Shown: positions 33,560 through 46,794, counted from the stretch's first letter. The stretch: DNA of 64,000 nt from Variovorax sp. OV329 (GCF_900114785.1 NZ_FOUG01000005.1:248001-312000), one strand, 5' to 3'. Numbers and translations are program-made. Notes: generated by a model not told the origin, from the letters alone.

Positions 33560-34213
33560 CTATTTCAGACCGATCCCGACAAGGAAGGTTTCGGACGATT
33601 TATCGCGCGAAGCCTTTGGCTTGAAGGGCTTGAACACCCGGAAATTGGCCTTGAACAAGGCCACCAGCTCGTTGTAGCCGGCGCCGTGGAAGACCTTGGC
33701 GACGAGCGCGCCCTCCGGCTTGAGGTGGTTCTTCGAGAAATCGACTGCCAGCTCGATCAGGTGCGCCACCCGGGCGGAATCGGCAGAAGCGACACCCGAA
33801 AGGTTGGGCGCCATGTCCGACACCACCACGTCGGCCGGGCGGCCGGCCATGGCCTCCTCGAGTTGGGCCAGCACCGTCTCCTCCCGGAAGTCGCCGAGGA
33901 TGAAATGCACCCCTTCGACAGGCTCCATGGGCAGAATGTCCAGCGCAATGATGGTGCCGTGCAGTTCTCCCACGGCAGCCCCGGCGGGCGACAGGCGGCG
34001 GCGGACGTACTGGCTCCAGGCACCAGGGGTCGAGCCCAGGTCCACCACCACGTGGCCGGGCTTGATCAGGCCCAGGGACTCGTCGATTTCCTTCAACTTG
34101 TACGCGGCGCGCGCGCGAAAGCCCTCCCGTGCGGCCAGCTTCACCCACGGATCGTTGACGTGCTCGTTGATCCACGCCTTGTTGATCTTTTTGCTTTTGG
34201 TCTTGATCTTCAT
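33560..34213 (-). CDS. rlmE: 23S rRNA (uridine-2'-O-)-methyltransferase RlmE
   Basis: RlmE (FtsJ/RrmJ) methylates the 2'-OH of U2552 in 23S rRNA in the assembled 50S subunit using S-adenosylmethionine. The 217-residue product has [15 protein letters not shown] (SAM motif I), [14 protein letters not shown] and the catalytic KVFHG region, together giving the K-D-K-E set. It lies upstream of ftsH on the same strand with 185 bp between, and is divergent from yhbY with only 20 bp between the start codons. Confidence 0.96.
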   Translation of the reverse strand: MKIKTKSKKINKAWINEHVNDPWVKLAAREGFRARAAYKLKEIDESLGLIKPGHVVVDLGSTPGAWSQYVRRRLSPAGAAVGELHGTIIALDILPMEPVEGVHFILGDFREETVLAQLEEAMAGRPADVVVSDMAPNLSGVASADSARVAHLIELAVDFSKNHLKPEGALVAKVFHGAGYNELVALFKANFRVFKPFKPKASRDKSSETFLVGIGLK

Positions 34214-34233
34214 CTACGCTCGATAATACGGGG

Positions 34234-34710
34234 ATGCCCGCCATTCAACTTACCCCCGCCCAACGCAAGGTGCATCGCGCCGAAGCGCACCATCTGGATC
34301 CGATCGTGATGGTCGGCGGCGACGGGCTCACGCCAGCCGTCAAGAAAGAAACCGATGCCGCCCTGAAGGCGCACGGACTGATCAAGATCCGCGTCTTTTC
34401 CGACGACCGTCCTGCACGCGACGAAATGCTGCAGACGCTGGCCGAGGAGCTCGACGCCGCCCCCATCCAGCACATCGGCAAGCTGCTGGTGCTCTGGCGC
34501 CCCAAGCCGGAAAAGGAGAAAGCCGTCGATGAGGACCGCATGCCCGGCCCGCGCGACGTGAAGATCCTCAAGTACAGCAAGAAGGGCGGCCAGCGCCCCG
34601 AAGTGAAGACCCTGCGCGTGCTGGGCAACCAGCGCCTGACGGCCGGCGGCACCATCAAGCGCGCCAAGCCGAAGATGATCTCCGTCAAGAAGCGCCGCCA
34701 GGCCGACTGA
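34234..34710 (+). CDS. yhbY: YhbY family RNA-binding protein (CRM domain)
   Basis: This 158-residue protein has one CRM domain at residues 1-95, with LTPAQRKVHRAEAHHLDPIVMVGGDGLTP and a GKLLVLWRPK near its end (GxxG-type loop replaced by GGDG). E. coli YhbY binds pre-50S particles. The C-terminal 60 residues form a basic Lys/Arg/Gly-rich tail absent from the short E. coli form (about 97), seen in betaproteobacteria. It is divergent from rlmE, another 50S factor. Ribosome assembly is the likely shared theme. Confidence 0.92.
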   Translation: MPAIQLTPAQRKVHRAEAHHLDPIVMVGGDGLTPAVKKETDAALKAHGLIKIRVFSDDRPARDEMLQTLAEELDAAPIQHIGKLLVLWRPKPEKEKAVDEDRMPGPRDVKILKYSKKGGQRPEVKTLRVLGNQRLTAGGTIKRAKPKMISVKKRRQAD

Positions 34711-34747
34711 CGGCCAGATGGTCAACCCGGTCGCCCAGCCAGGAAGC

Positions 34748-35488
34748 ATGCGCCACATCATCTGCATGAAATGGGGCACGAAGTACGAGCCCTACTACGT
34801 CAACAACCTGTACGCCATGGCTCGCCGGCATCTCACCGGCGAGTTCCGCTTCGTGTGCCTGACCGACGACTCCGAGGGCATCCGCCCGGAGGTCGATTGC
34901 TTTCCGATCCCACCCGTGGAGATCGCCCCCGAGGCGGCCGGTGTGCGCGACCGCGCCTGGAAGAAGCTGACCACCTTCAGCCCCGTGCTCAAGGACGAGT
35001 ACGGCCTGGAGGGCACCGCCCTCTTCCTGGACCTGGACGTGGTGGTGGTCGGCAGCCTGGACGACTTCTTCACCCAGCCCGGCGAGTTCCTGATCATCAA
35101 GGACTACCGCCGGCCGTGGCGCGTGACCGGCAATTCCTCGGTCTACCGCTTCGAGATCGGCGCCCTGCCCGACGTGCTGCAGTACTTCCGCGACCATGAG
35201 GTGGAAATGCGCGAGCGCTTCCGCAACGAGCAGACCTACCTCTCGGACTACCTGCACAGCAAGGGCAAGCTCAAGTACTGGCCGAGCGACTGGTGCCCCA
35301 GCTTCAAATACCACGGCATTCCGCTGTGGCCGAGCAACTACTGGCGCCGCCCCTTCGTGCCGGACGGCGCACGCATCGTGATCTTCCACGGGGAATGCAA
35401 TCCGCCGGACGCCCTGGCGGGCCGGCGCAACCGGCGCTTCCGCTTCATCCGCCCGGCCACCTGGGTGGCCGAACATTGGCACGAGTGA
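34748..35488 (+). CDS. Putative glycosyltransferase-like protein
   Basis: The 246-residue protein has no family I can name with certainty, but shows a GT-A-like pattern: an N-terminal MRHIICMKWGTKYEPYYVNNLY, then FVCLTDDSEGI, and a central ALFLDLDVVVVGSLDDFF where DLD looks like the metal- and sugar-nucleotide-binding DxD, followed by the family-8-like segment on an NSSVYRFEIG loop and a late FHGECNP. I chose the ATG at 34748 (AGGAAG just upstream); an in-frame ATG at 34718 would add 10 residues. It is 37 bp after yhbY. The acceptor is unknown; a role in surface glycans is inferred. Confidence 0.6.
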   Translation: MRHIICMKWGTKYEPYYVNNLYAMARRHLTGEFRFVCLTDDSEGIRPEVDCFPIPPVEIAPEAAGVRDRAWKKLTTFSPVLKDEYGLEGTALFLDLDVVVVGSLDDFFTQPGEFLIIKDYRRPWRVTGNSSVYRFEIGALPDVLQYFRDHEVEMRERFRNEQTYLSDYLHSKGKLKYWPSDWCPSFKYHGIPLWPSNYWRRPFVPDGARIVIFHGECNPPDALAGRRNRRFRFIRPATWVAEHWHE

Positions 35489-35498
35489 CGAGAAAGCC

Positions 35499-35522
35499 GC
35501 TCAGGCCGGCCGCGGCCTGAGC
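35499..35522. other. GC-rich hairpin at a convergent gene end
   Basis: A perfect 9-bp inverted repeat GCTCAGGCC/GGCCTGAGC with 6-nt loop overlaps the last codons of the DUF4149 gene just past the glycosyltransferase-like gene. Neither strand has a strong T-run, so a Rho-independent terminator is possible but weak; mRNA end protection is an alternative. Confidence 0.4.
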
Positions 35523-35917
35523 ACGCGCCACAGCACCGTGCCGGCGCAGGCCCACTGGGCCAGGTAGGCACCGCTGCCCATGGCGTGCCACAGCTTGAGG
35601 TTCTCGCGCGCCACGATGCGCGGCGAAATGCCGAACTCCCCCACCAGCGCCAGCAGCAGGCCGAGGATCACGAAGAGGATGGCGCGGTCCACCGCCTTGG
35701 CGGCCTCCCCCATCTGCTCGGCGCGCGACATTCCCAGAAGAAGCACGGCGCAGGCAATGGAAACCCAGGTCTGCGCCGTGAAGAGCCGCGCCGCCATCCG
35801 CCCCGCCTCGGCCGGCGTGGGCAGGTTCTGGAACAGCATCGGCACCACGATGAAGCCTATGACCGAAAGGCTCACCCACCAGAAGGCGGCAGCCAGGGCG
35901 GGAAGGCGTGAGTTCAA
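35501..35917 (-). CDS. DUF4149 domain-containing membrane protein
   Basis: The 138-residue product is a four-helix integral membrane protein (helices near 5-30, 45-63, 76-97 and 112-130) of the DUF4149 family, uncharacterised. It lies 11 bp after greA on the same strand, a pairing common in betaproteobacteria. No catalytic motif is evident. Confidence 0.85.
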   Translation of the reverse strand: MNSRLPALAAAFWWVSLSVIGFIVVPMLFQNLPTPAEAGRMAARLFTAQTWVSIACAVLLLGMSRAEQMGEAAKAVDRAILFVILGLLLALVGEFGISPRIVARENLKLWHAMGSGAYLAQWACAGTVLWRVLRPRPA

Positions 35918-35928
35918 ATGGCCGGGGC

Positions 35929-36405
35929 TCAGATGTAGCGCACGCCGACGATCTCGTAGCGCTTGACGCCACCGGGCGCCTGCACCTCGGCGGTGTCGCC
36001 CTCTTCCTTGCCGATGAGCGCGCGGGCGATGGGGCTGCCGACGTTGATGAGGCCCAGCTTCAGGTCGGCCTCGTCCTCGCCCACGATCTGGTAGCGCACT
36101 GCGTCGCCGGATTCCTCTTCCTCCAACTCGACCGTGGCGCCGAACACCACCTTGCCGCCGCCATCAATGACGCTGGGGTCGATGACCTGTGCCACCGACA
36201 GCTTGCCTTCGATGTCCTGGATGCGGCCTTCGATGAAGCCCTGGCGATCCTTGGCGGCGTCGTAGTCGGCGTTCTCGCTCAGGTCACCCTGCGCACGCGC
36301 CTCGGCGATGGCGTTGATGACCCAGGGGCGATCGACGGTCTTCAGGCGCTGCAGCTCTTCCTTGAGCTTCTCGGAGCCGCGCTTGGTGATAGGAAAGGTT
36401 GCCAT
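35929..36405 (-). CDS. greA: Transcription elongation factor GreA
   Basis: GreA rescues backtracked RNA polymerase by stimulating transcript cleavage. The 158-residue length equals E. coli GreA. The N-terminal coiled coil carries the acidic tip with [18 protein letters not shown], and the C-terminal globular domain ends in [18 protein letters not shown]. It is followed by the DUF4149 gene. The terminator at 36421-36456 separates it from the upstream carA-carB-Kdo hydroxylase unit, so greA has its own promoter in the 80 bp between. Confidence 0.97.
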   Translation of the reverse strand: MATFPITKRGSEKLKEELQRLKTVDRPWVINAIAEARAQGDLSENADYDAAKDRQGFIEGRIQDIEGKLSVAQVIDPSVIDGGGKVVFGATVELEEEESGDAVRYQIVGEDEADLKLGLINVGSPIARALIGKEEGDTAEVQAPGGVKRYEIVGVRYI

Positions 36406-36420
36406 GATTCTTGTAGCGTC

Positions 36421-36456
36421 AAAAAGCGAAACCGCCGAACGTCGCCGTCCGGCGGT
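36421..36456 (-). terminator. Terminator after the Kdo hydroxylase gene
   Basis: On the minus strand ACCGCCG pairs with CGGCGGT across a 12-nt loop (which can pair further), followed by TTTCGCTTTTT. It lies 31 bp past the Kdo hydroxylase stop. Confidence 0.7.
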
Positions 36457-36487
36457 AACTTGGTTTTCAGGTGGTCTGAGGGAAATT

Positions 36488-37357
36488 CTAGACCAGCGCG
36501 CGGCCCTTGAGTCGGCTCAGGATGGCCAGCGGGCTTGCACCCGGATTGTATTGGTGCTCGGCCGCGAGGTGCAGGGTCTGTTCCATCATGAATTGCCCTG
36601 ACATGACGGCGTGCGAGGTCTGGTCGGAGAAGCAAACCCACACCGAGCCCGCGGGAAAAGGCACCGTCTCCTGCGGCGACTGCTTCTGGTAGTCGAGGTC
36701 CGACTTCATGCCGTCGTGCAGTTGCAGCATCAGGTGGTCGTACTCGCTGCGGAAGGACTTCGTGACGTGCAGCGCCTGCAGGGCCTTGGCCTGCCAGCGC
36801 GAATAAGGCTTGGCGCGCGGCAGGAAGCGCTTGGCCACGTCCTCGAAAGGTTCGCCCACGCGCCACACGCGCGCCGCGCCTTCGGGGTTCGCGTTGGTGA
36901 ACACGCGCAGGATGCGCTCGCCGTAGTTGGGCCGCGACGGAAAGGAATCCACATGCAGCCGGCGGTCGTCCGCCCGCCAGGACTGCACCCGCGTCTCGAC
37001 CTGGGCCGGCCGAAAGCTGGTGGGCGCCATGCGCAGGTGCGGGCCGTAGGCCGGCAGCAGGCCGTCGATGAGCGAGCGCGCCTGCTGGCGGAAGCGCCCG
37101 ATCATGGCCGCCACGTCCTGCTGCACCTTCTCGTCGCCCAGCACGCCCTTGAGCTTGCCGTTGCCGTCCAGGCTGATGTTGCGCACCTTGGGAGCGAGCA
37201 GCTTGGGGTCGAGGAAGGCGCGCTCGTGCGGCTGGAACTCGAAGCCGAGCCGGGGAAAGTAGAGCACCTTCCCCGCCTCCAGCGCCTCGATCCAGGCCTT
37301 GTTGGGGGTGGGCACCCGCCAGTCGGCCAGGTCCAGTTCGACGAGCTGCGATTCCAT
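36488..37357 (-). CDS. kdoO: Kdo hydroxylase family protein
   Basis: The 289-residue product resembles KdoO, the Fe(II)/2-oxoglutarate/oxygen enzyme that hydroxylates the 3-deoxy-manno-octulosonate of the LPS inner core to form Ko, as in Burkholderia and Yersinia. His135 and Asp137 in HVDSFPSRP and His249 in [14 protein letters not shown] form the expected HxD...H iron triad, and ERILRVFTN probably carries the 2-oxoglutarate contact. It lies 16 bp after carB and shares no function with it, so it is probably cotranscribed by position only. The family call is good; activity on Kdo is inferred. Confidence 0.85.
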   Translation of the reverse strand: MESQLVELDLADWRVPTPNKAWIEALEAGKVLYFPRLGFEFQPHERAFLDPKLLAPKVRNISLDGNGKLKGVLGDEKVQQDVAAMIGRFRQQARSLIDGLLPAYGPHLRMAPTSFRPAQVETRVQSWRADDRRLHVDSFPSRPNYGERILRVFTNANPEGAARVWRVGEPFEDVAKRFLPRAKPYSRWQAKALQALHVTKSFRSEYDHLMLQLHDGMKSDLDYQKQSPQETVPFPAGSVWVCFSDQTSHAVMSGQFMMEQTLHLAAEHQYNPGASPLAILSRLKGRALV

Positions 37358-37373
37358 GGCTTTCGAGCCTACC

Positions 37374-40593
<3,220 letters not shown>

Positions 40594-40601
<8 letters not shown>

Positions 40602-41766
40602 TCTTGTGTTTCTCCATCAATGCCGCGAAGCGATCGAACAGGTAGGCGATGTCGTGCGGGCCGGGCGAGGCTTCCGGGTGGCCCTGGAAGCAGAAGGCCG
40701 GCTTGCTGGTGTGGGCCAGGCCCTGCAGCGTGTTGTCGAACAGGCTGATGTGCGTGGGACGCAGCGTCGACGGCAGCGATTTCTCGTCCACCGCGAAGCC
40801 GTGGTTCTGGCTGGTGATGCTCACGCGGCCGTTGTCCAGGTCTTTCACCGGATGGTTCGCGCCGTGGTGGCCGAACTTCATCTTGTAGGTCTTGGCGCCC
40901 AGGGCCAGGGCCATGATCTGGTGGCCCAGGCAGATGCCGAAGGTGGGGATGCCGGTCTCGATGAGTTCCTTGACGGCGGTGATCGCGTAGTCGCAGGGCT
41001 CCGGATCGCCGGGACCGTTGGCCAGGAAGATGCCATCCGGCTTGAGCTTCAGGATGTCGGCCGCCGGAGTCTGCGCCGGAACCACCGTGATGCGCGCGCC
41101 GCGCTGCGCGATCATGCGCAGGATGTTCTTCTTCACGCCGAAGTCGAAGGCCACCACGTGGAACTTGGGCGTGATCTGCACGCCGTAGCCCGAGCCGAGC
41201 TTCCATTCGGTCTGGGTCCACTCGTAGGTCTGCTTCACCGACACGACCTTGGCCAGGTCCAGGCCGGACATGCTGGGCGCGCCCTTGGCGGCGCCGATGG
41301 CCTTGTCGATGAGCGCCTGGCTGACCGCCTCGCCGTCCTTCAGGCCCAGGATGCAGCCGTTCTGCGCGCCGTGGGTGCGCAGGTGGCGGGTGAGCTTGCG
41401 GGTGTCGATGTTGGCGATGGCCACCGTGTTGCCGGCACGCAGGTACTCGGTGAGCGTGGCGGTCTTGCGGAAGTTCGACGCGACCAGCGGCAGGTCGCGG
41501 ATGATCAGCCCTGCGGCGTGGATCTTGTCGGCCTCGATGTCTTCCTCGTTGACGCCGTAGTTGCCGATGTGCGGATACGTCAGGGTGACGATCTGCTGGC
41601 AGTAGCTGGGGTCGGTGAGGATTTCCTGGTAGCCGGTGATGGCGGTGTTGAACACCACTTCACCGACGGTGGTGCCGGGGGCACCGATCGACTGACCGAG
41701 AAAGACCGTGCCGTCTGCAAGCGCCAGGATGGCGGGCGGGAAGGCGCCCTGAAGAGACAAAAGCAC
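40594..41766 (-). CDS. carA: Carbamoyl-phosphate synthase small subunit (glutaminase)
   Basis: CarA hydrolyses glutamine and passes ammonia to CarB. The 390-residue product has the N-terminal small-subunit domain and a class I glutamine amidotransferase domain with the Cys nucleophile in [15 protein letters not shown] and the His/Glu in GHPEASPG. I chose the GTG at 41766 ([13 protein letters not shown] start) since a GGAGA site lies 7 nt upstream; the frame continues to another GTG at 41793. It overlaps carB by 8 bp. The 150-bp leader upstream holds a TATAAT (minus) at 41893-41898. Confidence 0.96.
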
Positions 41767-41892
41767 TGGGTTCTCCGGATGGATGACGCCCACAGCGAAC
41801 CCAAGGTGCCATTCGAGGCGGCAGGGGTTGCAACTTTCGTCGAGGTAGAGCTTGCGTGCGCGGCGGGCTGGGTATGAGCGGGAAAGCCTCCC

Positions 41893-41898
41893 ATTATA
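41893..41898 (-). promoter_or_regulatory. Candidate -10 element for carA
   Basis: A perfect TATAAT on the minus strand, 127 bp upstream of the carA start and just past the end of the RNA methyltransferase gene. No good -35 hexamer is visible at 17 bp, so the call is tentative. It would give a leader of about 120 nt for pyrimidine/arginine control. Confidence 0.35.
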
Positions 41899-41916
41899 GC
41901 CGGGCGCTTGGTGTTT

Positions 41917-42714
41917 CTACGGAGAACGCAGCGAGACGGCTGCACTCGCGTGCAGGCAGATGGCCGCCGCGGCGGCCACGTTGAGGGATTCCTCGCCGCC
42001 GGGCTGGGCAATGCGGATCAGCTGCGTTGCGCGCTGTTGCAACTCCGGGGAGACGCCCTGCCCTTCGTGGCCCATCAGCCAGGCGCAGGGGTTGGGCAGG
42101 CTCTTTTGCGCGTGCGCCTCGTGCAGCCACTGGCCGCCGTGCGAGCTGGTGGCCAGCAGCGGCAGTTGCAAGGCATCCAGCACCTCGGGCGCTGCACTTT
42201 CGATCAGCCGGAGCCCGAAATGCGCGCCCATGCCAGCCCGCAGCACCTTCGGCGCCCACAGCGCGGCCGTGCCCTTGAGGGCGATGACCTGCTGGAAGCC
42301 GAAGGCCGCCCCGCTGCGCAGGATGGAGCCGACGTTGCCGGCGTCCTGCAGCCGGTCGAGCACGATGGTGGGCGCGGTCGGCTGGATTTCCGGCGGCGCG
42401 GGCGTGTCGATCACGAAACCCATCGGTGCCGGGGACTCCAGGCCGCTGACGCCGTGCAGCAGCGCGTCGGGCAGCAGCACGGTCTTGCGGGCGTAGCCGC
42501 GCCACTGCGCCTCCTGAACGCCCCAATACGACTCGGTGAACACGGCAATGGCCGGCCGAACGCCGCGTTCTCGGGCCGCCCGGCAGAGATGGTCGCCTTC
42601 CAGCCAGACCTTGCCCAGCTTGCGGTAGGCCCCTGGGTCCTGCGCCAGCCTGCGCAGGTCCTTGAGCAGCGGGTTGTCGCGCGAGCTGACCGTGGTGATG
42701 TCGGGGCTGGTCAT
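41917..42714 (-). CDS. TrmH family RNA methyltransferase (SpoU)
   Basis: This 265-residue SAM-dependent 2'-O-ribose methyltransferase has an N-terminal substrate-binding domain ([27 protein letters not shown]) and the SPOUT knot: [21 protein letters not shown] (motif 1), [10 protein letters not shown] (motif 2) and [20 protein letters not shown] (motif 3). It belongs to the rRNA-modifying TrmH/RlmB group; the target nucleotide is unknown. Its start overlaps the rnhB stop by 4 bp, so it ends the lpx-rnhB operon. The frame is open further upstream inside rnhB but that is not used. Confidence 0.94.
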   Translation of the reverse strand: MTSPDITTVSSRDNPLLKDLRRLAQDPGAYRKLGKVWLEGDHLCRAARERGVRPAIAVFTESYWGVQEAQWRGYARKTVLLPDALLHGVSGLESPAPMGFVIDTPAPPEIQPTAPTIVLDRLQDAGNVGSILRSGAAFGFQQVIALKGTAALWAPKVLRAGMGAHFGLRLIESAAPEVLDALQLPLLATSSHGGQWLHEAHAQKSLPNPCAWLMGHEGQGVSPELQQRATQLIRIAQPGGEESLNVAAAAAICLHASAAVSLRSP

Positions 42715-43394
42715 GGCGAGGCCGTCAGGCTCACGCTGGCGGTGGTCGTGATGCTCAGATCGACCTCGACGACCGTCGCCGGCATGACGGCCGCCACCGG
42801 GCTGAAGGAGCGCCGGTGGTGCACGCAGGCGCCGTGAACGCGCAGGGCCTCCAGGTGCTCGGGCGTGCCGTAACCCTTGTGGGCGGCAAACCCGTAGTGA
42901 GGGAATTGGGTGTGCAACTCCTCGCACAGCCGGTCGCGGTGCACCTTGGCCAGGATGGAGGCGGCGGAAATCGCCTTGATGCGGGCATCACCGCCGACCA
43001 CCGCCTCGGCCAGCACGTCGAGCGTGGGCAGGCGGTTGCCATCCACCAGCACCTTGGCCGGCTTCAGTCGAAGCCCTTCCACCGCGCGGCGCATGGCCAG
43101 CATGGTGGCTTGCAGGATGTTGTGGGTGTCGATTTCTTCCACGCTGGCCATGGCCACCGAGCAGCACAGGGCCTTGGCCATGATCTGGTCGTACAGGCGC
43201 TCGCGCTGCTTGGGGCTCAGCACCTTCGAGTCGGCCAGGCCGCGGATCGGGCGCAGGTCGTCCAGGATGACGGCGGCGGCCACCACCGGGCCGGCCAGCG
43301 GGCCGCGGCCGGCCTCGTCCACGCCGGCCATCAGGCCGGGGACGTCCCAGATCAGGGGGGCCTGCTTAGCCTTCAAGAACTTGCTCGATCGCAT
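42711..43394 (-). CDS. rnhB: Ribonuclease HII
   Basis: RNase HII removes ribonucleotides from DNA. The product (227 residues with the ATG at 43394) has [19 protein letters not shown] with the first catalytic Asp and Glu, [24 protein letters not shown] with further active-site residues, and [14 protein letters not shown]. The start is uncertain: a later ATG at 43331, immediately before the GVDEAGRG motif, would be short, while 43394 overlaps lpxB by 29 bp. A Thr/Ser/Val tail at the C-terminus is unusual and overlaps the methyltransferase start. Confidence 0.93.
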   Translation of the reverse strand: MRSSKFLKAKQAPLIWDVPGLMAGVDEAGRGPLAGPVVAAAVILDDLRPIRGLADSKVLSPKQRERLYDQIMAKALCCSVAMASVEEIDTHNILQATMLAMRRAVEGLRLKPAKVLVDGNRLPTLDVLAEAVVGGDARIKAISAASILAKVHRDRLCEELHTQFPHYGFAAHKGYGTPEHLEALRVHGACVHHRRSFSPVAAVMPATVVEVDLSITTTASVSLTASP

Positions 43395-44517
43395 CGGCAC
43401 ACAGTGTGGGCGTGTCGCGCAGCAATTGGGCATGCAGCGCGGTGAATCTTTGTTGCAGTGCCTGAACCTTTTCAGGCGAGCGCAGCCAGGCCAGCGTGGC
43501 CTGGGCCAGGGCCTGCGGCGTGGCCTCGTGCTGGATCAGCTCGGGCACCACGAAATCGCGGCACAGGATGTTGGGCAGGCCGACCCAGGGCTGCAGTTGC
43601 TTGCGGATCATCAGCCGCCAAGTCAGGTTGTTCATGTTGTAGGCGATCACCATGGGCCGCTTGAAAAGCGCCGCCTCCAGGGTCGCAGTGCCGCTGGCGA
43701 TCAGCGTGGCGTCGCAGGCCGCCAGCACGGCGTGGGACTGGCCATTGAGCAGCATCACATGCCCGGCCATGCCGCTGGCCTGCAGCATCTGTTCGGCCTC
43801 GGCACGCAAGGCAGGCAGCGTGGGCAGCACGAAGCGGATGTTCGGGTCTTCGCGGCGCATCAGCGCGGCGGCCGCCAGGAAGCGCGAGGCGATGTAGCGC
43901 AGCTCCGACTGCCGGCTGCCCGGAAGCAGCGCCACCACCGGCGCGTCGGCCGGCAGGCCCAGAGCCGAGCGCGCGGCGGCGCGGTCGGGCTCCATGGGAA
44001 TGACCTGGGCCAGCGGATGGCCCACGTAGCTGCCGGCCACGCCCTTCTCCGCCAGCATGGCCGGCTCGAAAGGGAAGATGCAGAGCACGCGGTCGGCGGC
44101 GGCGCGGATCTTGTCGATGCGCTCGGGACGCCAGGCCCAGATCGACGGGCAGACGAAGTGCACCGTCTTGACGCCCTGCGCGCGCAGGCCGGCTTCCAGG
44201 TCCAGGTTGAAATCGGGTGCATCCACGCCGATGAAGATGTCGGGCCGCTCACGCAGCAACCGCGCCTTGAGCTGGCGCCGGATGCCGGCGATTTCCGGGT
44301 AGTGGCGCAGCACCTCGATGTAGCCGCGCACGGCCAGCTTTTCCTGCGGCCACCAGGTCTGGAAACCGCGGTCGATCATCCGCGGTCCGCCGATGCCCGC
44401 CGACTGCATGCCGGGCCAGCGCGCCTTCAGGCCGTCGAGCATGAGGCCAGCCAGCAGGTCGCCGGACGCCTCGCCCGCGACCAGCGCGAACTGTCGCTGC
44501 TGCGCGCTTTGCACCAC
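43366..44517 (-). CDS. lpxB: Lipid-A-disaccharide synthase
   Basis: LpxB condenses UDP-diacylglucosamine with lipid X to make the lipid A disaccharide, a GT19 enzyme at the inner membrane. Its 383 residues show [15 protein letters not shown] at the N-terminus, DAPDFN (a catalytic and binding loop) and a C-terminal [22 protein letters not shown] (donor binding). The start is a GTG 8 bp after the lpxA stop; a second GTG follows immediately. Its end overlaps rnhB. Confidence 0.96.
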   Translation of the reverse strand: MVQSAQQRQFALVAGEASGDLLAGLMLDGLKARWPGMQSAGIGGPRMIDRGFQTWWPQEKLAVRGYIEVLRHYPEIAGIRRQLKARLLRERPDIFIGVDAPDFNLDLEAGLRAQGVKTVHFVCPSIWAWRPERIDKIRAAADRVLCIFPFEPAMLAEKGVAGSYVGHPLAQVIPMEPDRAAARSALGLPADAPVVALLPGSRQSELRYIASRFLAAAALMRREDPNIRFVLPTLPALRAEAEQMLQASGMAGHVMLLNGQSHAVLAACDATLIASGTATLEAALFKRPMVIAYNMNNLTWRLMIRKQLQPWVGLPNILCRDFVVPELIQHEATPQALAQATLAWLRSPEKVQALQQRFTALHAQLLRDTPTLCADAIEQVLEG

Positions 44518-44525
44518 AGCCGCCC

Positions 44526-45314
44526 TCAGCGCGCGATGCCGCGCGTGGCGTCGGCCAGGAAGGCGCTCATGAGGGCGACGTCCTCCGCCGCCTCGGGCGT
44601 GTCGCCGGCCAGCGCGTCGATGGCGTCACGGGCCTCCTGGAGGGTCTTGCCTTCACGGTAGAGCAACCTGTGCATCTGCTTGACAGCCGCGAGACGCGCC
44701 GCCGAGAAGCCTCGGCGCTTGAGCCCCACGGTGTTGAACCCGCGGACCGCGAGCGGGTTGCCGTCCACCAGCATGAAGGGCGGCACGTCCTGGGTGACCG
44801 CGCTGGCAAAGCCGAGCATGGCGTGCGCGCCGACCTTCACGAACTGATGGATGCCAGTCAGCCCACCCACCGTGACCCAGTCGCCGATCAGCACGTGCCC
44901 CGCCAATGTGGTGTTGTTAGACATCGTCGTGTGGCTGCCGACGTGGCAATCGTGCGCGATGTGGCAGTAAGCCATGATCCAGTTGTCGTCGCCGATGCTG
45001 GTCTTGCCGCCAGCACCCGGGACGCCGCGGTTGAAAGTGCAGAACTCGCGCACCAAGTTGCGGTCGCCAATGATGAGTTCGGTGTCCTCGCCCTTGTACT
45101 TCTTGTCCTGCGGCTCGGCCCCGATGGAGCTGAACTGGAAGAAGCGGTTGTCGCGCCCGATGGTGGTGCGGCCCTCGACCACGCAATGCGGGCCGACCGA
45201 GGTGCCGGCGCCGATGCGCACCTCGGGCCCGATCACGGCATAGGGCCCGACCGTCACCGACGAATCGAGCTGTGCCTTGGGATCGACGAGGGCCGTCGGG
45301 TGAATCTGCGTCAT
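44526..45314 (-). CDS. lpxA: UDP-N-acetylglucosamine acyltransferase
   Basis: LpxA transfers a 3-hydroxyacyl chain from ACP to UDP-GlcNAc in the first step of lipid A synthesis. The 262-residue product is a left-handed beta helix of hexapeptide repeats from about residue 1 to 190, with the catalytic His in [12 protein letters not shown] and a helical C-terminal tail. It lies between fabZ (19 bp) and lpxB (8 bp). Confidence 0.97.
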   Translation of the reverse strand: MTQIHPTALVDPKAQLDSSVTVGPYAVIGPEVRIGAGTSVGPHCVVEGRTTIGRDNRFFQFSSIGAEPQDKKYKGEDTELIIGDRNLVREFCTFNRGVPGAGGKTSIGDDNWIMAYCHIAHDCHVGSHTTMSNNTTLAGHVLIGDWVTVGGLTGIHQFVKVGAHAMLGFASAVTQDVPPFMLVDGNPLAVRGFNTVGLKRRGFSAARLAAVKQMHRLLYREGKTLQEARDAIDALAGDTPEAAEDVALMSAFLADATRGIAR

Positions 45315-45333
45315 TCGATCGAAAGGGCCGCGA

Positions 45334-45786
45334 TCAGTTGATCTGGCGCATGGCGCACATGAGCTGCGCCTCGCAGGCCACTTCCTGGCCGACCAGGGCG
45401 CGGCCGCGGAACTTGGAGATGCCGGCCTTCATGCGCTCGATCTCGACCTCGAGGATGAGCTGGTCGCCCGGTTCCACGGGACGCTTGAAGCGCGCGCCGT
45501 CGATGGCGGCGAAGTAATAGATCATGTTCTCGTCGGGCACGATGTCCAGCGAGCGGAAAGAAAGCAGCGCAGCCGCCTGCGCCATGGCTTCGAGCATCAG
45601 CACGCCCGGCATCACCGGACGGTGCGGGAAGTGACCGTTGAAGAAGGGCTCGTTCATCGTCACGTTCTTCAGCGCCGTGATGCGCTTGCCCTTTTCCATG
45701 TCGATCACGCGATCGACAAGCAGGAAGGGATAGCGGTGCGGCAGCAGCTTGAGGATCTGGTGGATGTCGAGCGTATCGGTGGTCAT
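45334..45786 (-). CDS. fabZ: 3-hydroxyacyl-ACP dehydratase FabZ
   Basis: FabZ dehydrates 3-hydroxyacyl-ACP in fatty acid elongation and competes with LpxA for the C14-type substrate. The 150-residue hotdog-fold protein has [13 protein letters not shown] and [23 protein letters not shown] with the catalytic His and Glu. Its start overlaps the lpxD stop by 4 bp (ATGA). The longer open frame inside lpxD is a shadow. Confidence 0.97.
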   Translation of the reverse strand: MTTDTLDIHQILKLLPHRYPFLLVDRVIDMEKGKRITALKNVTMNEPFFNGHFPHRPVMPGVLMLEAMAQAAALLSFRSLDIVPDENMIYYFAAIDGARFKRPVEPGDQLILEVEIERMKAGISKFRGRALVGQEVACEAQLMCAMRQIN

Positions 45787-46769
45787 GATTTCTTTTCTTG
45801 CGAGAGGCTTTTCTCCAGCGCCTTGATGCGCTCCCTCAGGGAATGGAGATGCCGAAGCGTGGCGGCGTTTTTCTCCCAGGCCGCATTCTCGTCGATGGGG
45901 AACACCCCGGTGTACTGCCCCGGCTTGAGGATCGATCGGGTGACCAGCGAAGCCGCCGAGACGTGCACGCCCTCGGCCAGCGTGAGATGCCCCAGCACCA
46001 TGCCGGCGCCGGCGATGGTGCAGTTGGGGCCGATCTGGGCGCTGCCGGCCACCGCCGAGCAGCCCGCCATCGCCGTGTTGCGGCCGATGCGCACGTTGTG
46101 GCCGATCTGGATCAGGTTGTCCATCTTGACGCCGTCCTCGATGACGGTGTCTTCCAGCGCGCCACGGTCGATGCAGGTGTTGGCGCCGATCTCGACGTCG
46201 TTGCCGATGCGCACGGCGCCCAACTGCTCGATCTTGATCCAGCCCTCTTTGGACGGTGCCAGGCCGAAGCCGTCCGCGCCGATCACCACGCCGGGATGCA
46301 GGAGGCACCGATCGCCGATCAGGCAGCCTTCGCTCACGGTCACGTGGGACTTGAGCACGGTGCCCGCGCCGATGCGCGCGCCCCGCTCCACCACGCACAG
46401 CGGCCCGATCTCGGCCGTGGCATCGACGATGGCCTCGGGATGGATCACCGCGCTGGGGTGGATGCGCTCGCCCTTGGGCGGGGCATGCCGCGCCTTCCAC
46501 AACTGGGTGAGGCGGGCGAAGTACAGGTAGGGATCGGGCGTGAGGATGTAGTCGCCGCGCGCCGCGGCGGCTTCCTGCGCGGCTGGTGACACGATCACGC
46601 AGCCTGCAGCGCTGGCGGCCAGGTCCTTCTGGAACTTGGGATTGGACAGGAAGCTCAGCTCGGCTTCCCCCGCACTCTGCAGCGGCGCCAGGCGCTCGAT
46701 GGTGCGCTCGCGGTCACCATGCAGTTCGCCCCCCAGGGCGTCAACGATGGCTGCGAGTTGCAGTGCCAC
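45783..46769 (-). CDS. lpxD: UDP-3-O-(3-hydroxyacyl)glucosamine N-acyltransferase
   Basis: LpxD adds the N-linked hydroxyacyl chain in the third step of lipid A synthesis. The 328-residue product has an N-terminal uridine-binding domain (about 1-100), then a left-handed beta helix with hexapeptide repeats and the catalytic His in QIGHNVRIG, and a C-terminal helix. It lies 25 bp after ompH and overlaps fabZ. Confidence 0.96.
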   Translation of the reverse strand: MALQLAAIVDALGGELHGDRERTIERLAPLQSAGEAELSFLSNPKFQKDLAASAAGCVIVSPAAQEAAAARGDYILTPDPYLYFARLTQLWKARHAPPKGERIHPSAVIHPEAIVDATAEIGPLCVVERGARIGAGTVLKSHVTVSEGCLIGDRCLLHPGVVIGADGFGLAPSKEGWIKIEQLGAVRIGNDVEIGANTCIDRGALEDTVIEDGVKMDNLIQIGHNVRIGRNTAMAGCSAVAGSAQIGPNCTIAGAGMVLGHLTLAEGVHVSAASLVTRSILKPGQYTGVFPIDENAAWEKNAATLRHLHSLRERIKALEKSLSQEKKS

Positions 46770-46794
46770 GCCGTCTTCCCAGCCTGCGCCGGAC

